Source: Neoceratodus forsteri
Lineage: Eukaryota > Chordata > Ceratodontiformes > Ceratodontidae
Assembly (NCBI GenBank): GCA_016271365.2
Contig: JADMNL010000028.1
Location: 55,012,001-55,076,000 of the forward strand
Reading direction: 5' to 3'
DNA length: 64,000 bases
Shown: piece by piece, positions 43,901 through 56,164 of the stretch
Layout: each line of letters begins with the position of its first letter
Numbering within the stretch: position 1 is the stretch's first letter
Program-made: the position numbers and the translations under genes
The notes under the pieces: generated by a model
Database searches by the model: none
What the model was told of the DNA's origin: nothing
What the model saw: the letters and a program-made list of their open reading frames with translations, nothing else

Positions 43901-44470
43901 TTCGTCCATGCTCCTTCTCCCAGACTGGCAGGATCTCAGAAGAAATGCAGACAAAATAGATGATAGTTGTACCCAGCCTGATCAGGTGTTCATGGGTCTC
44001 ACAACTGACCGGCTACAGATCATTAGTCCCTATGTGTACTAGGACATCAATGTTTCTCTGCTTTGTGAACAATCTTAGCACGCGGTCAGATCTCCATGCT
44101 GATGTACCAGGAGACATCTGACCATCACCCCCACTGGAGATGGGTATCAACTCCCGAATCATGGAGTCTCCTAACATCAGTAGTTTTGGTTCCTTTGTGC
44201 ATTTAGATTTGGTTCTCATTTGGGTGGTATTGTTGTACTAGCTCCTGTGCCGATGTCCTGCTCTGCAGTGTCTTCTACCTCTTTATTTGATTTCAGAGAT
44301 GAGGCAGATACCTGTTTAATAGTGTTTATATGGTTTTCGGAGGTAATGTGTTGGAGAGCAGGTGATGGGCACCTGGTTGCTCCTCTACCCCTGCAACTCT
44401 GGATAACTACCCTCTGCGATCGAGGTTTTCTGTTGGATGCTGAAATGGCGGTGGTTCTTATAATGTATTC
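40929..44470 (-). mobile_element. CR1-like LINE with ORF1 esterase, endonuclease, reverse transcriptase and 3' end
   Basis: Reads right to left. ORF1 esterase remnant 44219-44013; endonuclease fragments near 43400-43020 (DRVKRGGVGLYLM); linker near 42480 (VFTEE-type sequence); reverse transcriptase with VTYLDFSKAFDTVPQK at about 42005-41960; and a 3' UTR that ends in GGCAGACTGACGGCC-type sequence (GCCGTCAGTCTGCC at 40961) and the octamer-like GAAACATAG at 40929. Numerous frameshifts; dead. It is the longest CR1 in the window and the only one with a clear ORF1. Confidence 0.88.
44013..44219 (-). pseudogene. CR1 ORF1 SGNH-type esterase fragment
   Basis: The open minus-strand reading contains LLMLGDSMIREL, which is block I (GDS with catalytic Ser) of SGNH hydrolases, and ends VLVHIGTNDL, the block III-like GTND. 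CR1 ORF1 proteins carry such an esterase. The zinc-finger and coiled-coil parts are not recognisable upstream (44220-44470), and the catalytic Asp/His block lies in the broken sequence downstream. Confidence 0.75.
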
Positions 44471-44960
44471 CTCTTAAATGAAATTTGAAACGCAATCTCT
44501 GCATGCCGGGCAAGACCTAGATCAAAGGCCCAGCATATAGGACAGTATCCTAAATCCTGTAAGACTATCCTTCTGAAAATTGTTCCACAGTACCTGCAGT
44601 TAATGAAATCCATTCCAAATAAGTTGCTGGGTTTGTAACCTAGTCAAGTAATTAGAAGGAAAAAAATGCAAGTAATGGTTTAATTGTGCTTTGTTTAACT
44701 TGTTATAACAAGTTAATTACTAGTCCCTGTAAATGGATCACCTTGTAGGCCCACTGATCCGCCCCTTCTGCTCTGCCACAAATGTCACTGTGTACCTATA
44801 AAGGGTGTAGCGTGGGGTGGTTGGGGATGGGGGTGGTGGCTGGGCCCCCCTGCCAAAAGAAGAACCAGGAGACGAAAGAACAGGAGGTAAACGAAACAAT
44901 CAATCAGCAACAAATAGTAACCCACAAGCTTATCCTAGTAGTAAAACTGTAAAACCTGTA
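44471..44960. other. Unassigned DNA
   Basis: Between the 5' side of the minus-strand CR1 and the SINE-like repeats. A G-rich stretch near 44815-44850 is the only compositional feature. The right boundary of CR1 may extend slightly into this region. Confidence 0.4.
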
Positions 44961-44966
44961 AAGCAC

Positions 44967-45965
44967 CACCTGTAATAATTTCAGAGAAGATATACACTGA
45001 AACACTTTGCTCAGAGAAAATAAAGCAGTAACAGAAGATATACACAAACAATTTGAATCAAGTTACGATAATCTTAGCACACACCTAAGCACCTTGTAAT
45101 AATGCAGAAGAAGGTATACCAGCAACAATTTGAATCAGAAAAAGAAGCAATGAATATTGCAACAAACAGTAGCAATCCCTGAGGTAAAAATAAAAACCAC
45201 CACACAGTAAATCTGTAGCCAAATTAAGTCTTATTCCTTCTCCTTGCTCAAATAGTTTCTCTCTGCCTTTCAACAGTCTTAGAAGGAAAGAGCTCAGGTG
45301 AAGCTAAATGCCTTAACCAAGCAACCAAGTCTTCTACCTCAAAATATCAACTAACACAACTTTTTAACCCTTCTTTCTGTTGGAATGATGACGGTTCAGC
45401 TCCACCCACATACACCTAATCCTTTGGAAGGCTGTGGAGAAAGCAATTAACTCCTTCAATGTGAGAAGAGCTGAAACACCTCTAGGACAACAAACCTTTC
45501 AACAAACAGAATAAAATAAAACACAGTGTCAAACAGTAATTTTGTAGCCAATGATAAAAAGTCACAAAATATAAGCTACCTGTAATACAGTAATTTCAAG
45601 AGAAGTATACCTATAAGAAACACTTTGCTCCAGAAAAAATAAAGCAACAGAAGATATACCTGCAAAAGACAATTTGAATCAGAAGATTACAGCAGTAAAC
45701 TGTTGCACCACCTAAACACACCTTGCAATAATGCAGAAGAAGGTATACCAGCAACAACAATTTGAATCAGAAAAAATAAGCAATGAAATATGCGCAACAA
45801 ACAGTACAATCCTGTGAGTAAAAATAAAAACACCACACAGTAAATCTGTTTAGCCAAATTAAGTCTTAATCCTTCTCCCTTGCTCTAGTAGTTTCTCTAC
45901 TCTGCCTTTCAAGCAGTCTTAGAAAAAACTCAGGTGAAGCTAGGTGCCTTAGCCAGCAAAGTGCT
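44967..45965 (-). repeat. Two direct copies of a ~370-395-bp SINE-like repeat
   Basis: 44967-45335 and 45571-45965 align over their length (GCAGAAGAAGGTATACCAGC, CAATTTGAATCAGAAAAA, CACCACACAGTAAATCTG, GCCAAATTAAGTCTTA, CTCAGGTGAAGCTA). On the minus strand both begin with tRNA-like text (GGTAGAGCACTTTG, TGGCTAAGGCACCTAGC in the right copy), so they are probably two SINEs in the same orientation. Within each, GAAGATATACC/AATTTGAATCAG recurs two or three times. The 235 bases between them are unique. A tandem duplication or a short LTR pair are alternatives. Confidence 0.6.
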
Positions 45966-46410
45966 CTACCCCCCAGCTGGTGGAGGTCAGACTCAAACAA
46001 GTAAGGACAGAAATATGGGATCGTCCTGTCTCAGAACAGGAAAATCAAACTAAGGCATGAGACAATAGAAAAGGAGGGAGAAAAATTATATAAATAAACA
46101 GAGAGCAGTAAGTATACAAAACAACAATTAAAGTACAAATAAGACATGAAGGGGTGGCTGAGCATCAATTACAGGAGACATTCTGGAGGATGCAGTGTTG
46201 TCCATCTGCAAACACCTCTCTGGGCTGAGGCGAATTGCTCAGCCCAGGCTGAGCTGCCAGTATTAACAAATCTCCTCTCCCACCAAACCACCAGAACACC
46301 CTGCTGCCTCATAGGTTGCCAAAGAAGAGGGGTTGGACTAGTGGGCTCAAAGAGGTGAGTGGTAGAACAGTGCATCTCAGTTGTAATCTCCAATTCATAT
46401 CATTAGAAGT

Positions 46411-46552
46411 GTGGTTCAGAGACCCACAGGAGGGTGGCATGGGACCCCACAGGGAAGGCAACTCTGGTGGGGACTATGTTAGAAGGATAGAACTGGGTGA
46501 GGAAGAGTAGAGAATAAGGTCTAGGATCACCCCTGTGGGTCTCTGGAACCAC
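46411..46552. repeat. Hairpin with ~23-bp arms beside a CR1
   Basis: GTGGTTCAGAGACCCACAGG-AGG at 46411-46434 is inverted at 46530-46552 (one indel, one mismatch), loop about 95 bases. It abuts the first recognisable CR1 coding sequence at 46556 and marks its left junction. Confidence 0.65.
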
Positions 46553-46555
46553 CTC

Positions 46556-47645
46556 AGCTAGAATGGCATAGATTGGGAATACAACTGGAAAAGGCATTTG
46601 ACAGATCCACACAAAGATTAATATACAAATTAGCCAGCCGGAGTGGATCCCAGACAACAACCTGGGTAAAATTGGCTGAAGAGGACACAGAAGTAATAGT
46701 AAATGGAGTCCTCAGAAGAAGGAGGTTACTGAGGGTACCGAGGTTCAATAGGACCGGTCCTCCCCGGTATCTTCTAAGGACATTGTGGATGAACTGGAGG
46801 AAAAGTGTCTCTTTGCAGATGACACTAAGATCTGCAAAACCAATAAATTAAGGGTGGAAGGATGAAGGGACTTCGCAGGTTAGAGGAATGGTCAAATGTA
46901 CCAGCTTAGATTCAATGCTAAGAAGTGCAAGGTAATGCCTGAGAACAAAAACCCAGAAAGTACACAATGGGGTGAGATAAACAACAACAAAATGGAAAGG
47001 GCCCGAGGGAGTGTATCAGATGACCTAAAATTGGGCAAGCAATGTGAGAGGGCAACAGGAGGTTGTGGGGATACTAGGATGCCTAGGAAGGCATCACCAG
47101 TAGAAAACAGGAAGTTATTGTCCCTCTGTACAGACAGCTAGTGAGACCCCATCTGAAACTGTGTGCAGTTCTAGAACCCATCTGGCAAAGACACAGACGG
47201 ATGGAAGCTGTCAGAGGGCAACTAAAATAGTACGAGGTCTGCACGGAAGACAAGAGAGACTTAAGGGCTTAATATGTAGCCTCGAGAAAAGGAGGGAGGG
47301 GGGACATGATAGAAAGTTCAAGTACATAAGGGACAACAAAGTCCAAGAGGTAGCATCTTTCAAAAAGAGGGTGCAAGAGCAGAGGGCACAATTTGAAGAT
47401 GAGGTGGCTCAGAGGTAATTTAGGAAGTATTTTTTCACAGAAGTGATGCATGCAATGCCTTCCAATTTGTGGAATCAAATCAATGGTGGAACAAGCATGC
47501 ATGGGACGTCATAAAAACCAATTCTGGGGGTAGAGGTAGAAGAAGTAGCTGCTGGTTAACTGGATCTGCAGCTTATCAGTAAGTAGGAAATGGGCAGACT
47601 AGGTTGGGCGGTCCTTATCTGCTGTCAATTCTATGTTCCATGTTT
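46556..47645 (+). pseudogene. CR1-like LINE, 3' part of reverse transcriptase
   Basis: Opens inside the polymerase: EKAFDRSTQRLIYKLASRSG, TTTWVKLAEEDTEVIVNG, then a broken GSVLGP region and, in another frame, LFADDTKICKTN near 46810. The thumb and 3' region follow (NAKKCKVM, RGSVSDDLKLGKQCERA, LICSLEKRREGGHDRKF). The end reads GGGCAGACTAGGTTGGGCGG and TCAATTCTATGTTCCATG. Upstream domains are absent, and there are many frameshifts. Confidence 0.85.
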
Positions 47646-47879
47646 TAAGGTGCCTGGTGCCATGTTGAGGACGGAAGCAATCCTCAGGTTCACGAGGGCA
47701 GCTGCGGTGGATGGAACTGGATGTCATTGTCTACTTGAGACCAAATCACCTGTCTGGAAAAGTCAGAACAGTGGAGAGGAGGAGTTTGTGGTGTTGAAGG
47801 GCCTTAGACAAGTAGCCGCATGACATGGAGGTGCTACAGTCCATAGCAAGGGGGAGCTAGGATGCTCACGACAAGTTCA

Positions 47880-50800
47880 ATCAATTGTTGAAAAACTGGT
47901 GCAGGCTCAGGATTTTCTTCATTGGGGCCTAGGGGGTCCACCTGGAGATGCAGGCCTATACTGGTGCAATAGTCTGCATCCGACCAGGAGGAACCAGGAT
48001 CCTAAGTGATGGTTTAAAGCGCTTGGCAAGCATTTAAACAAGCCAAGTGAGACAATGAAAAGGGAAATCTACCACCACCCCAAAAAAATCAGGGTAGTTA
48101 GTGAGGCAAACACCAAGACAGAGATGTGAGTGGAAGGGCAGAAGAGTGGAAAACAAGGTAAAGGCAGTAAGGACAGGGATAGGGCAAAGGTAAGCCATCA
48201 AAAAATGGGCGTATGGTACAATGCCCAGTCTGAAACAAGCTCCTGAACTGATGGTCTTGATGGAAAGGATATCAGATATTGTGATCCAGAAACATGGTAC
48301 ACAGAGAACCATGACTGATACATAATCTAGAGGAAGAACAGGGAGGAGTAGAAAGAAAGTAGCTCTCTGAAAGGAGGATAACAGCACTGGAACACAAGAG
48401 TAAACATGGAGAGAAGGCACTGTGGGTCACCTGGAGACTGGAAATGGCACCCAACCCACACAGGGTTGTAGACCCCATCACAGAAAGGAGATATTATTGA
48501 TGGGGTACAGATATGACAGATGTTAACTGAGTACCTTTGCAGCCACCTCAAGGGCAGTCCATTCTCAAAGACTGGGGCCATGCCTCAGACAGCTAGTACT
48601 GGAACCTCAGAACAATCCAGACCTGGTACTCTCAATGGGGACAGAAAGATTTCAGATCTAAAGTGGTAGCCATCTGAGACAGTGACGCCAAACAGTATGG
48701 TTCTGATAAATTCAGCTGCAGAGTCAAGCCATACAAAAATGGAGAATACTGGACTTCAGGAGAGCTGACCTGGCAAAATGTGAACAGCCTCAGAAAGCAC
48801 TAGCAAACAGGCAAGAAGGAGGGTGGAGCAACAATAGGAAACATCAAAACTGCCATCATAGAGGCAACAAGCCTTTGTGTGAAGCAAATAAACACATCAA
48901 AAATGAAAGAAAAGAAACTATGGTTCTCAAAAGGGATGTCGGGGAAGGTTAGGGAGAAAAGATAGTATTTAGGAAGGAAAAGGAAACACAGAAGAAGCAG
49001 GACAGAGAACTGTACAGTTGAGACTGAAGAGCAGGAAAGCAGTCAGACTACAAAGGCCCAAACTGAGAAAAAGATAGCCAACTTGGTTAAAGAGGATAAA
49101 ACCTTTATAAGTACCTTAGGAGTGTAGAAAGATAAAGGAAGGATAGTGAGGCTGAAAAAAGGGACAGTGGATGGGCAGAAGGATACTGAATAACTACTTT
49201 CGCTCCAGTATTCACAAAAAGCAGAGGAGGGAGGTACCCAATCCAATCAATAGAAGCACTCTGGATAGGGAGGGTCGATCCCAGTCCTTTCACACAGAAA
49301 GGGCTCCAGAAAGAACTCCTAAAACTGAAGGTGGACAAAGCAATGGAGCCTGATACGATTCACCCCAGCATTCTAAAAAGAATTAAGAAACAGAACCAGT
49401 GACACCAATGACTACCCTTTTAACAAATCCTTGGGAGGATGGTGTGGTACCTGAGGACTGGAGGAGGTGGATGTGATTCCCCTTCACAAAGTGGGGCAAC
49501 AAGACAGAAGCTGGAAATACAGATCTGTCAGTTTGACCTCTGTGATAGGGACAATAGTGGAATCACTTCTGAATGGAAACAGTTGTTAGTACCTAGAGGC
49601 CAGTGCACACTACCTAAGGCAGCGTGGTTCCAGGGTAGGAAGATCACATCAGACAAATCTAATCAATTTATTTGACTGGATGACCAAAGTAGTAGACCAG
49701 GGATGGGCTGTGGACATGGCCTTCTAGAGCGTTGTAAGGCATCTGACACAGTCCCATACAAAAGATTAATAAACAAATTAGCCAGCTTAGGAGTGGGTCC
49801 CAGGGTGGTAGCCTGGGTAAAACAATGACTGGACAACAAGACACAGTAGGTAATAGTAAAAGGAGGCCACTCAGAAGAAAGTGGGGGTTACTAGTGGGGT
49901 ACCACAGGAGTTCAGTACAGGGTCAAGTCATTTTAATGTTTTTATAAGTGACATTGCAGAGGGATGGGAAGGAAAAGTATGCATCTTTGCAGATGACACA
50001 AACATCTGCAACAGGGTTGATACACAAGAGGTGGTAGAAAGGATGAGAAGGGACTTGGCAAGGTTGGAGGAAGTGTTTCAACTTGGATTCAATGTGAATA
50101 AGTGCAAAGTAATGCACCTGGGGGAAAAACCCAGGGGAAGATTACACAATGGGGGGGAGGTAATGACAACAACAAAAATGGAAAGGAGCCTGGGGGTAAT
50201 CATACCAGTTGACCTTAAGGTTAGCAAGCAATGTGACAAGGCAGTAGATAGGGCAAGAGATACTTGGGTGTATAGGGAGAGGTATCACCAGTAGAAAACA
50301 GCAAGTTGTTATCCATCTGTATAGACAGTTGTTGAGACCCCATCTGGAGTACTGTGTTCAGTTCGGAGACCCCCAATCTCCATAAAGACATACGAACAGA
50401 ATGGAGCCAGTAGAGGAGGTCAACTAAAATGACCAGTGGTCTGCAACATAGAAGCCATATGAGAGACTAAAAGGCTTAATATATATCCCCTTGAGGGAGT
50501 GTAGGAGAGGGGCATGATAGAAACTTTTAAGTACCTCTATAGAATCAATAAAATCAAGATGGTAGCATGTTTCAGAAAAGAGATGTGCAAAAACAGGGGA
50601 CACAATTTGAAGACAAGGGGTGACAGCTCAGGGGCAATGTGAGGAAGTGTTTTTCACAGGAGGGTGGTGGATACATGGAGCCGCCCTCCTGAGGAAGATT
50701 GTGAGGTCTAAAACTGTAGGAGAATACAAGAATGCATGGGGCAGACAAAACCCAGATTCTTGTGGGCAGCAAAGAAATAGGCTGTTGGTTAACTAGGAGC

Positions 50801-50890
50801 TGCAGATTATCAGTAAGTAGGGAAATGGGCAGACTAGGTGGGCCAAGCAGTCCTTATCTGCTGTCAAAGTCTATGTTTCATGTGGTGATT
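47880..50890 (+). pseudogene. CR1-like LINE, endonuclease to 3' end
   Basis: The endonuclease begins near 48220 (NKLPELMVLMERISDIVIQ-like sequence). The linker is near 48720-49060, with the FAPVFT-like sequence near 49200 and KVDKAMEPD near 49330. Polymerase pieces are RLINKLASLGVGPRV near 49770, VPQEFSTGSSHFNVFISDI near 49900, IFADDTNICNRVD near 49985-50020 (FADD intact) and MHLGEKPRGRLHNGGEVMT near 50115. The 3' end carries GGGCAGACTAGGTGGGCC and TCTATGTTTCATG near 50880. 47646-48219 may be the end of its ORF1 but has no motif I can name. Confidence 0.85.
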
Positions 50891-51124
50891 AAATGGGGGC
50901 ATCAGGCGTTTAACAAGGCCCATCACGCCCCTTCATTGACTACTCAGATTATTTTGCCCCTTCTTACCCCTCACCTATGTAAGGAATGTTGCTACATTGA
51001 AAACATACAATCTGTCAGTAGAAAGGATCTTAGCCAATCAGTCTGTCGTATGCCCTACCTATTCCACCTCCACAGACCTTATCTGGACTCTGGTGCCCTC
51101 CTCAACCTGTCTCTTGTATAATAT

Positions 51125-52190
51125 ACCCCATGTTTATCTTGTGCATGCTTGAAACCCCCCATCAGTGTTTGCATCAGTACTTTTGCTGGTAGTCATTTCA
51201 GGCATCTACCACCTTTTCAGTGAAGAAAGATGTCTTATCTCTCCTGCACCCCCTCTGCCAGTTCATCGCATGCCCCCTCATCCTGGTGCTCATCCTCATT
51301 TGATCGAGACTCTCCACCTGTATCCTGTTCTCTCTCTCTCGTGAGATACACGGAGGTCTCAATGATGTCTCCTCTCTCTCGTCTCTCTTCCAGGGTGTAC
51401 ATGTGGAGATTCCTTAGCCTATTCTTGTAGGGCTTCCATAGGTGCCAGAACAGGGGGGCCAAGCGGCCATGGCCCTGACACTTTTATAAGTGGCCCTATC
51501 ACTTATTGCATTTTTATCGTGGGAAAATTTACCCCTTACATCCTATCACTTTTCAGCCCACTTCAGCACCAATGAGGGCTTCCCATGCACATTCTGCATC
51601 ATTTAGTTGCATGCTCTGGACAGCCTCCAATGTGACTATGTCCTTTCTGATGTGTGGTCTCAAATTCAGACATGGTACTCAGATGGGGACATAGCAGGAC
51701 TGACATAATGGCAGCACCACCTCCCTTCTCCTGCTGGAGATACCCCTCCTCTGTGCCTCAGCATCTCACTTGCCCTGCCCACACAGCCTTGTGACACTTG
51801 GCAGCCACCTTGCTCCTCTGACATAATAACATTAAGGTCCCATTCCTATCTTGTGACTGTCAGTACACCCCCAAATCCTATGATCAGAACTGGGCTCCTC
51901 GCCCTAAATGCAGGATTTCTCACTTGTTGGCACTGAACCCTTACCGCCATGTCTTGGACCCTCTGAGTTTTCAAAGATTCCTGCACATTTTCTCCACCTG
52001 TTTCTAAGTGGCCATCCTGTTACAGAATGTTGGTGTCATCTGCAAAACTCCTTCCCCTCAGTTCTTCTCTATGTCCCCTATGAAGACCTGGAATAAACTG
52101 GACCCAGAATCAAACCCATCTGAATTTAAACCCAACAGTCCTAGATGTAAAGCAGCTATCAGGCAGTCAGCATTGACATGCATAATTCCC
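51125..52190 (-). pseudogene. CR1-like LINE, 3' part
   Basis: On the minus strand NLHMYTLEERRERGDIIETS (51440-51370) is the conserved CR1 C-terminal block. Upstream pieces (52190-51500) carry a faint DxxCNxxD/W-x-K-x-L region with many breaks. The left part, 51125-51230, is 3' UTR (GTAGATGCCTGAAATGAC-type text). It faces the plus-strand CR1 that ends at 50890, giving a tail-to-tail pair. Stops throughout. Confidence 0.7.
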
Positions 52191-52199
52191 AAACATAGG

Positions 52200-53469
52200 G
52201 ACACCCCCCCCCCCACTCCTTCTCCTCTGGATCAGGACTGATGGTGCAACTTTGGGACGAGCCCTCATTCCCTGTAGCTGTAATTACTCATTTTACATGT
52301 CTCATCTTTGCATCAATGCTTTCTTTTTCCAGCGTGTTTGCACTGTACACTCTGTATTCTGTGTTCATTGCCCTGGTACTGTTACATTGCACAGATAATT
52401 TTCTGAAATGAATACACCTTAGTCTTGTAATATTCTGTGTACTGCTGTCCATGCTGCTTTTTAAGTAATGTTTAAAATTGTTTGCTTCTAAATAGGCACT
52501 TCTACTGTGTGTTAGTGCTTCTACTTATATAACCCCTTGTTCCCAGGGGTTACTAACATCTGATTCGAGTCAGTGGCAGGCAGGAAGGCAGCTTGTGAAA
52601 AGCCAGTTAAATGGGGTTCACATTGTCTCACTCTGTTCTCAGTCACAGCTGAGCTGGAGCAATGAAGTAATCATAGAACTCTCGCAGCAGCATAAGCTAC
52701 AGTTGGTCAGCTGTGGGTAGTGTAATGGAACGTGCAGATAGAGTAGAGTGGAGTTCAGTGTGTGAGGTGGCTGCAGCTAGCTGGGCAGCTCCTCAGTTTA
52801 GCTCTGACAGAGGGATACCTTTTCTTTTGTGGAAATTTGTTTCTCTAGTGGAAGAACAACAGACAGTGTTTTTCTGAAGTGGTGGAGACCTGTTGCAGAG
52901 GGCTTCCCAGTGCCCCATCCCAGAAGGGATGGGGTGATCTCCAGGATTTGGGGGCAGTCCCCTGGTCTATCTGGACTTGAAGCTGCCTTGTCGTCATCTG
53001 TATGTAGTACAATTTCTTTGTGTAAACCCAGGGTACCTGCAATACCAGGGTGAATTTCTCTGACAATGGGACACTGTGTCAACCAGTTCTGTGTAAAATG
53101 TTCTGTCTAAGCTGGAGTCAAGATGTGACTGTCTAAGTACGGAACTTACTCTGAGACCAGAGGTGTGTCCGTGAGTTGCTAAGTGTGGGAAACATTTAAA
53201 GAGACTATAATTTTCTTCTGTAGTGTGGTGTTATTAACCAGATGAATGGCAGACTACAAGCTTGGGAGCAAAAGGTGGGAGATCCTCCATCTGGAGTAAC
53301 TGGTTTACCTCTATGGTTCAGAAGGGCACCATTTCCTTTTCATTCAGTGCAATTGGCCAATGCCTGATGAATAGCTAACACCCCAGTGTGTGGGATTTTG
53401 TTTCTTCAGTTTACCCCAGGATAATGGGTTCTAGAAGATTTGAGCCTAGATGTGCTCTGTGTGGTCGTG
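52200..53469. other. Unassigned DNA upstream of the Gypsy element
   Basis: No coding motif. The 52450-53470 part has the evenly mixed composition and long runs without poly-A or simple repeats that resemble old LTR or UTR sequence, with a TATATAACC near 52530, but no repeat partner lies in the window. Confidence 0.35.
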
Positions 53470-53474
53470 GGTGC

Positions 53475-54586
53475 TGTGACACCTGGCCAGCCAGTTATGA
53501 CTATTGTATGCTATTTGTAATATATAAATAGTAGGTGATTGTCTCACATAAGACAGCTTGTGCTTATCGGTGCCCCCCCCAGGTTTCAGTGAAGATACTG
53601 TGACAAGTGACCTGAAACCAGGAGGAAATTAAAGACCAGAGGACAATTAAGGGTTCCCTGTTTTCTGTCTTAATTAGAACAGCCCAGCTCCAGGATATTG
53701 CACTTGTGAAGTTTTATGATTCCTATAGGTGGAACATTGATACCACCATGGTGCTAAAGTTGTAAAACCCTTTGATATACCTTGGAATAGAACAACACCA
53801 GACCAAGAAAATGTTTAATTCAGGAGTCATATTTAGGAAGTGGAATTTTTGCTGATGTCACTATTTAATATATCTCCTGACAGGAAATCGTTGTTTGTAT
53901 TTTAATTCTAAAAGGAGGAGCTAGATGATTCACCAGGAGTGAGGAGATGTAGTAAATGTATCCTTATGTGAGGAATATGAATACCATATTGGGACTGTAG
54001 AAAGATAAAGCTCTCTGCTATAAGGCACTTAAAGGTAATACATTGAAGAAAATAATCTAATTGTATGTTGGTGGAGTTTGTCTGTAGTTTTCTTTTCTTT
54101 TCTTTAAGTGATTGTATGATCTTTAATATATGTTCTGTGTTTACATTTTTTTCATATTGTTGTCATATTTTTAGTAAATATATTATTTAAAGACTGTCTG
54201 GGTGTCTGCCAGTTCGTTTTGCATGTGGCGTTGGATGGTTAAATCTGACAATTTTCAAACAGCATGATGATGTTACCAAACTTGGAAAGGGAAGAATGAA
54301 CCTAAGGTCTTTCATTGAGTTTAAGGGTTCATTTGGAAGCCTGACTTGGTGCCACGGTGGCAAAGTTTGTACTACCAATCCCGAAGAGGTGCGTATCTGC
54401 ACCTGTACAATAGGTACACTAGCATATGGTTCACAGTTTGTAATCCCCCAGAACTTGAGACTAAAAGGTGATTAGGACTCAAAAAGCAGACAGGTGGGTT
54501 ACCCTGTCTGTTACCTATTCACATTACTACGCTCAGAGTTGGCACTGTAGGGAGCAAGCCTGACCTGCTGACAGATTTGGTTGACA
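53475..54586 (+). repeat. 5' LTR of the Gypsy element
   Basis: 1.11 kb, starting TGTGACACCTGGCCAGCC and ending GATTTGGTTGACA. It aligns with the 3' LTR and the solo LTR, with many small deletions. The primer-binding site right after it (TCGGTGCGATAAAATG) is not one I can assign to a tRNA. Confidence 0.88.
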
Positions 54587-54784
54587 TCGGTGCGATAAAA
54601 TGTGGTAACATAAGCTTTAACTGTTCAGTATGTCAGCTTAATACTGTACAGCTCACTTGCAAAATAAGGCAGTGATTTATCTGTAAAAAGGAAGCAGAAC
54701 TATATCATTTTGCATAGTAAAGTTCCTACCTGTTTTATTTTTTTTCTAAAGGGCAAGTTAGAGTAGTCATAGTTAGGGAAGAAG

Positions 54785-56085
54785 ATGGCTTCCAACTACA
54801 GTGGGTACACTGCAGACTACTTGAGGCAGTTGTGCCAGGACAGAGGAGTCCTGCAAGAGGCGTGAGACACAGCAAGCAGAAACTCATGGATGCCCTGATG
54901 GCAGCAGATGCCCAGAGCATCGAGTCACAGACTGTGACTGTAAAGGACCAAACCTCGGGCATGGAGGCTAGCGGACGTGCAGTGTCCAGATCAGTGGGGA
55001 GGACAGCAGGGCCAGTGCAAGCGAAGAGCCACAGCAGCAGGGGAAGGTCACAGCATTCTGGAGCCAGAAGCAATCAGGCTGTGGACTGAGTTGCGCAGAA
55101 TGGAGCTAGCATTCCAGACAGAAGAAGAAAAAAGCAGCAAGCTGCAAGGAAGAAAGAGTGAGAACAGTGAGCTGCAGAGGAGAAGAGGGAGCAAGAACAA
55201 TGAGCTGCAAAGGAAGGGAGCAAGAACAGTGAGCTGCAGAGGAAAGAGGGAGGAAGAACAGCAAGAAGCAGACTGGGAAGATCGTGAGTGCGGAGACAAC
55301 ATGAACTGGAAAAGCTATGATTCCAACCACTAGCACCAGAGCAGGTAAGTGGCTTCAGGTTTTGTTAACTAGAACTACAGGACTGGGTTACAATTTAATT
55401 CCAAATTGATAGCTGAATTTAAGAGGGGAAAATATGGATGCCTTTTTAAATTCCTTTGATAAGTTGTACTCAGGCAAAATTTCTAGTGGGTCCTGGAGCT
55501 TCAGCTATCCTGCTACCACCAGGAAAGCTCAGAATGCATTGGGTTAAATGGACAATGAGGACAGTAATGATTACAGCAAATTTAAACCTGCACTTTTAAA
55601 AAAGTTTGATTTAACTGCTGAAGCATACAAAGCTAAATTCTGTAAGCTCAGAAGAAACCCTGATATGAGCTACGAGGTGCTAGCCACGAAATAACGTCAA
55701 TGTTTAAAACTTTGGTGGGAGGGAACTGAAGCAAACTCTGTAGATAAAATTGAAAATGCTATTTTGTTAGAACAGTTTTTTGGGGCATGCCCAGCAGAGC
55801 TGAAAACCTGGCTGGAGGACTGAGATCCCAAAACAGTGCAAGAGGCTGCTGAACTCTTGGATCGCTATGCCAAGAGCAGACCTACTCTGAGAGCAAATTG
55901 AGCGGGCGTGGCAGTGCAGAAAGGGAAAAGTGCACCTTCAGGACAGCTAAAATCCTCTCTGCCTCCACTGAAACCAGTTAGCCCCAGGTTTTAGAGAAAG
56001 TATTTTTCTGAGAAAAGAAACAAATGTTGGGTTTGTAAAGAAACTGGGCATACACAGACAATGCCCCAAAGGGCCAAGCAATACA
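54785..56085 (+). pseudogene. Gypsy gag: SAP-like start, SCAN-like domain, CCHC knuckle
   Basis: Starts MASNYSGYTADYLRQLCQDR; after a frameshift HSKQKLMDALMAADAQ completes a SAP-like helix pair typical of this branch. 55130-55260 encode a Glu/Arg-rich segment built from about three 30-bp units (GAGCTGCAGAGG). About 55545-55900 gives YSKFKPALLKKFDLTAEAYK, AILLEQFFGACPAELKTWLE and VQEAAELLDRYA, which has the pattern of a SCAN oligomerisation domain. Host SCAN domains are held to derive from Gmr1-like gag. The knuckle CWVCKETGH near 56030 loses its last Cys to a frameshift. Several stops. Confidence 0.82.
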
Positions 56086-56164
56086 CAAATGTGGCTAGGA
56101 AAGAAGTGGGTTGTTTGTGTGTTTTGGGAAGCATGCCTGGGAACATGAGAATACATGCACCCAA

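Noticed and set aside
43489..43959. 156-residue plus ORF
   Set aside because: It is antisense to the minus-strand CR1 (ORF1/endonuclease region), and the minus strand explains the sequence.
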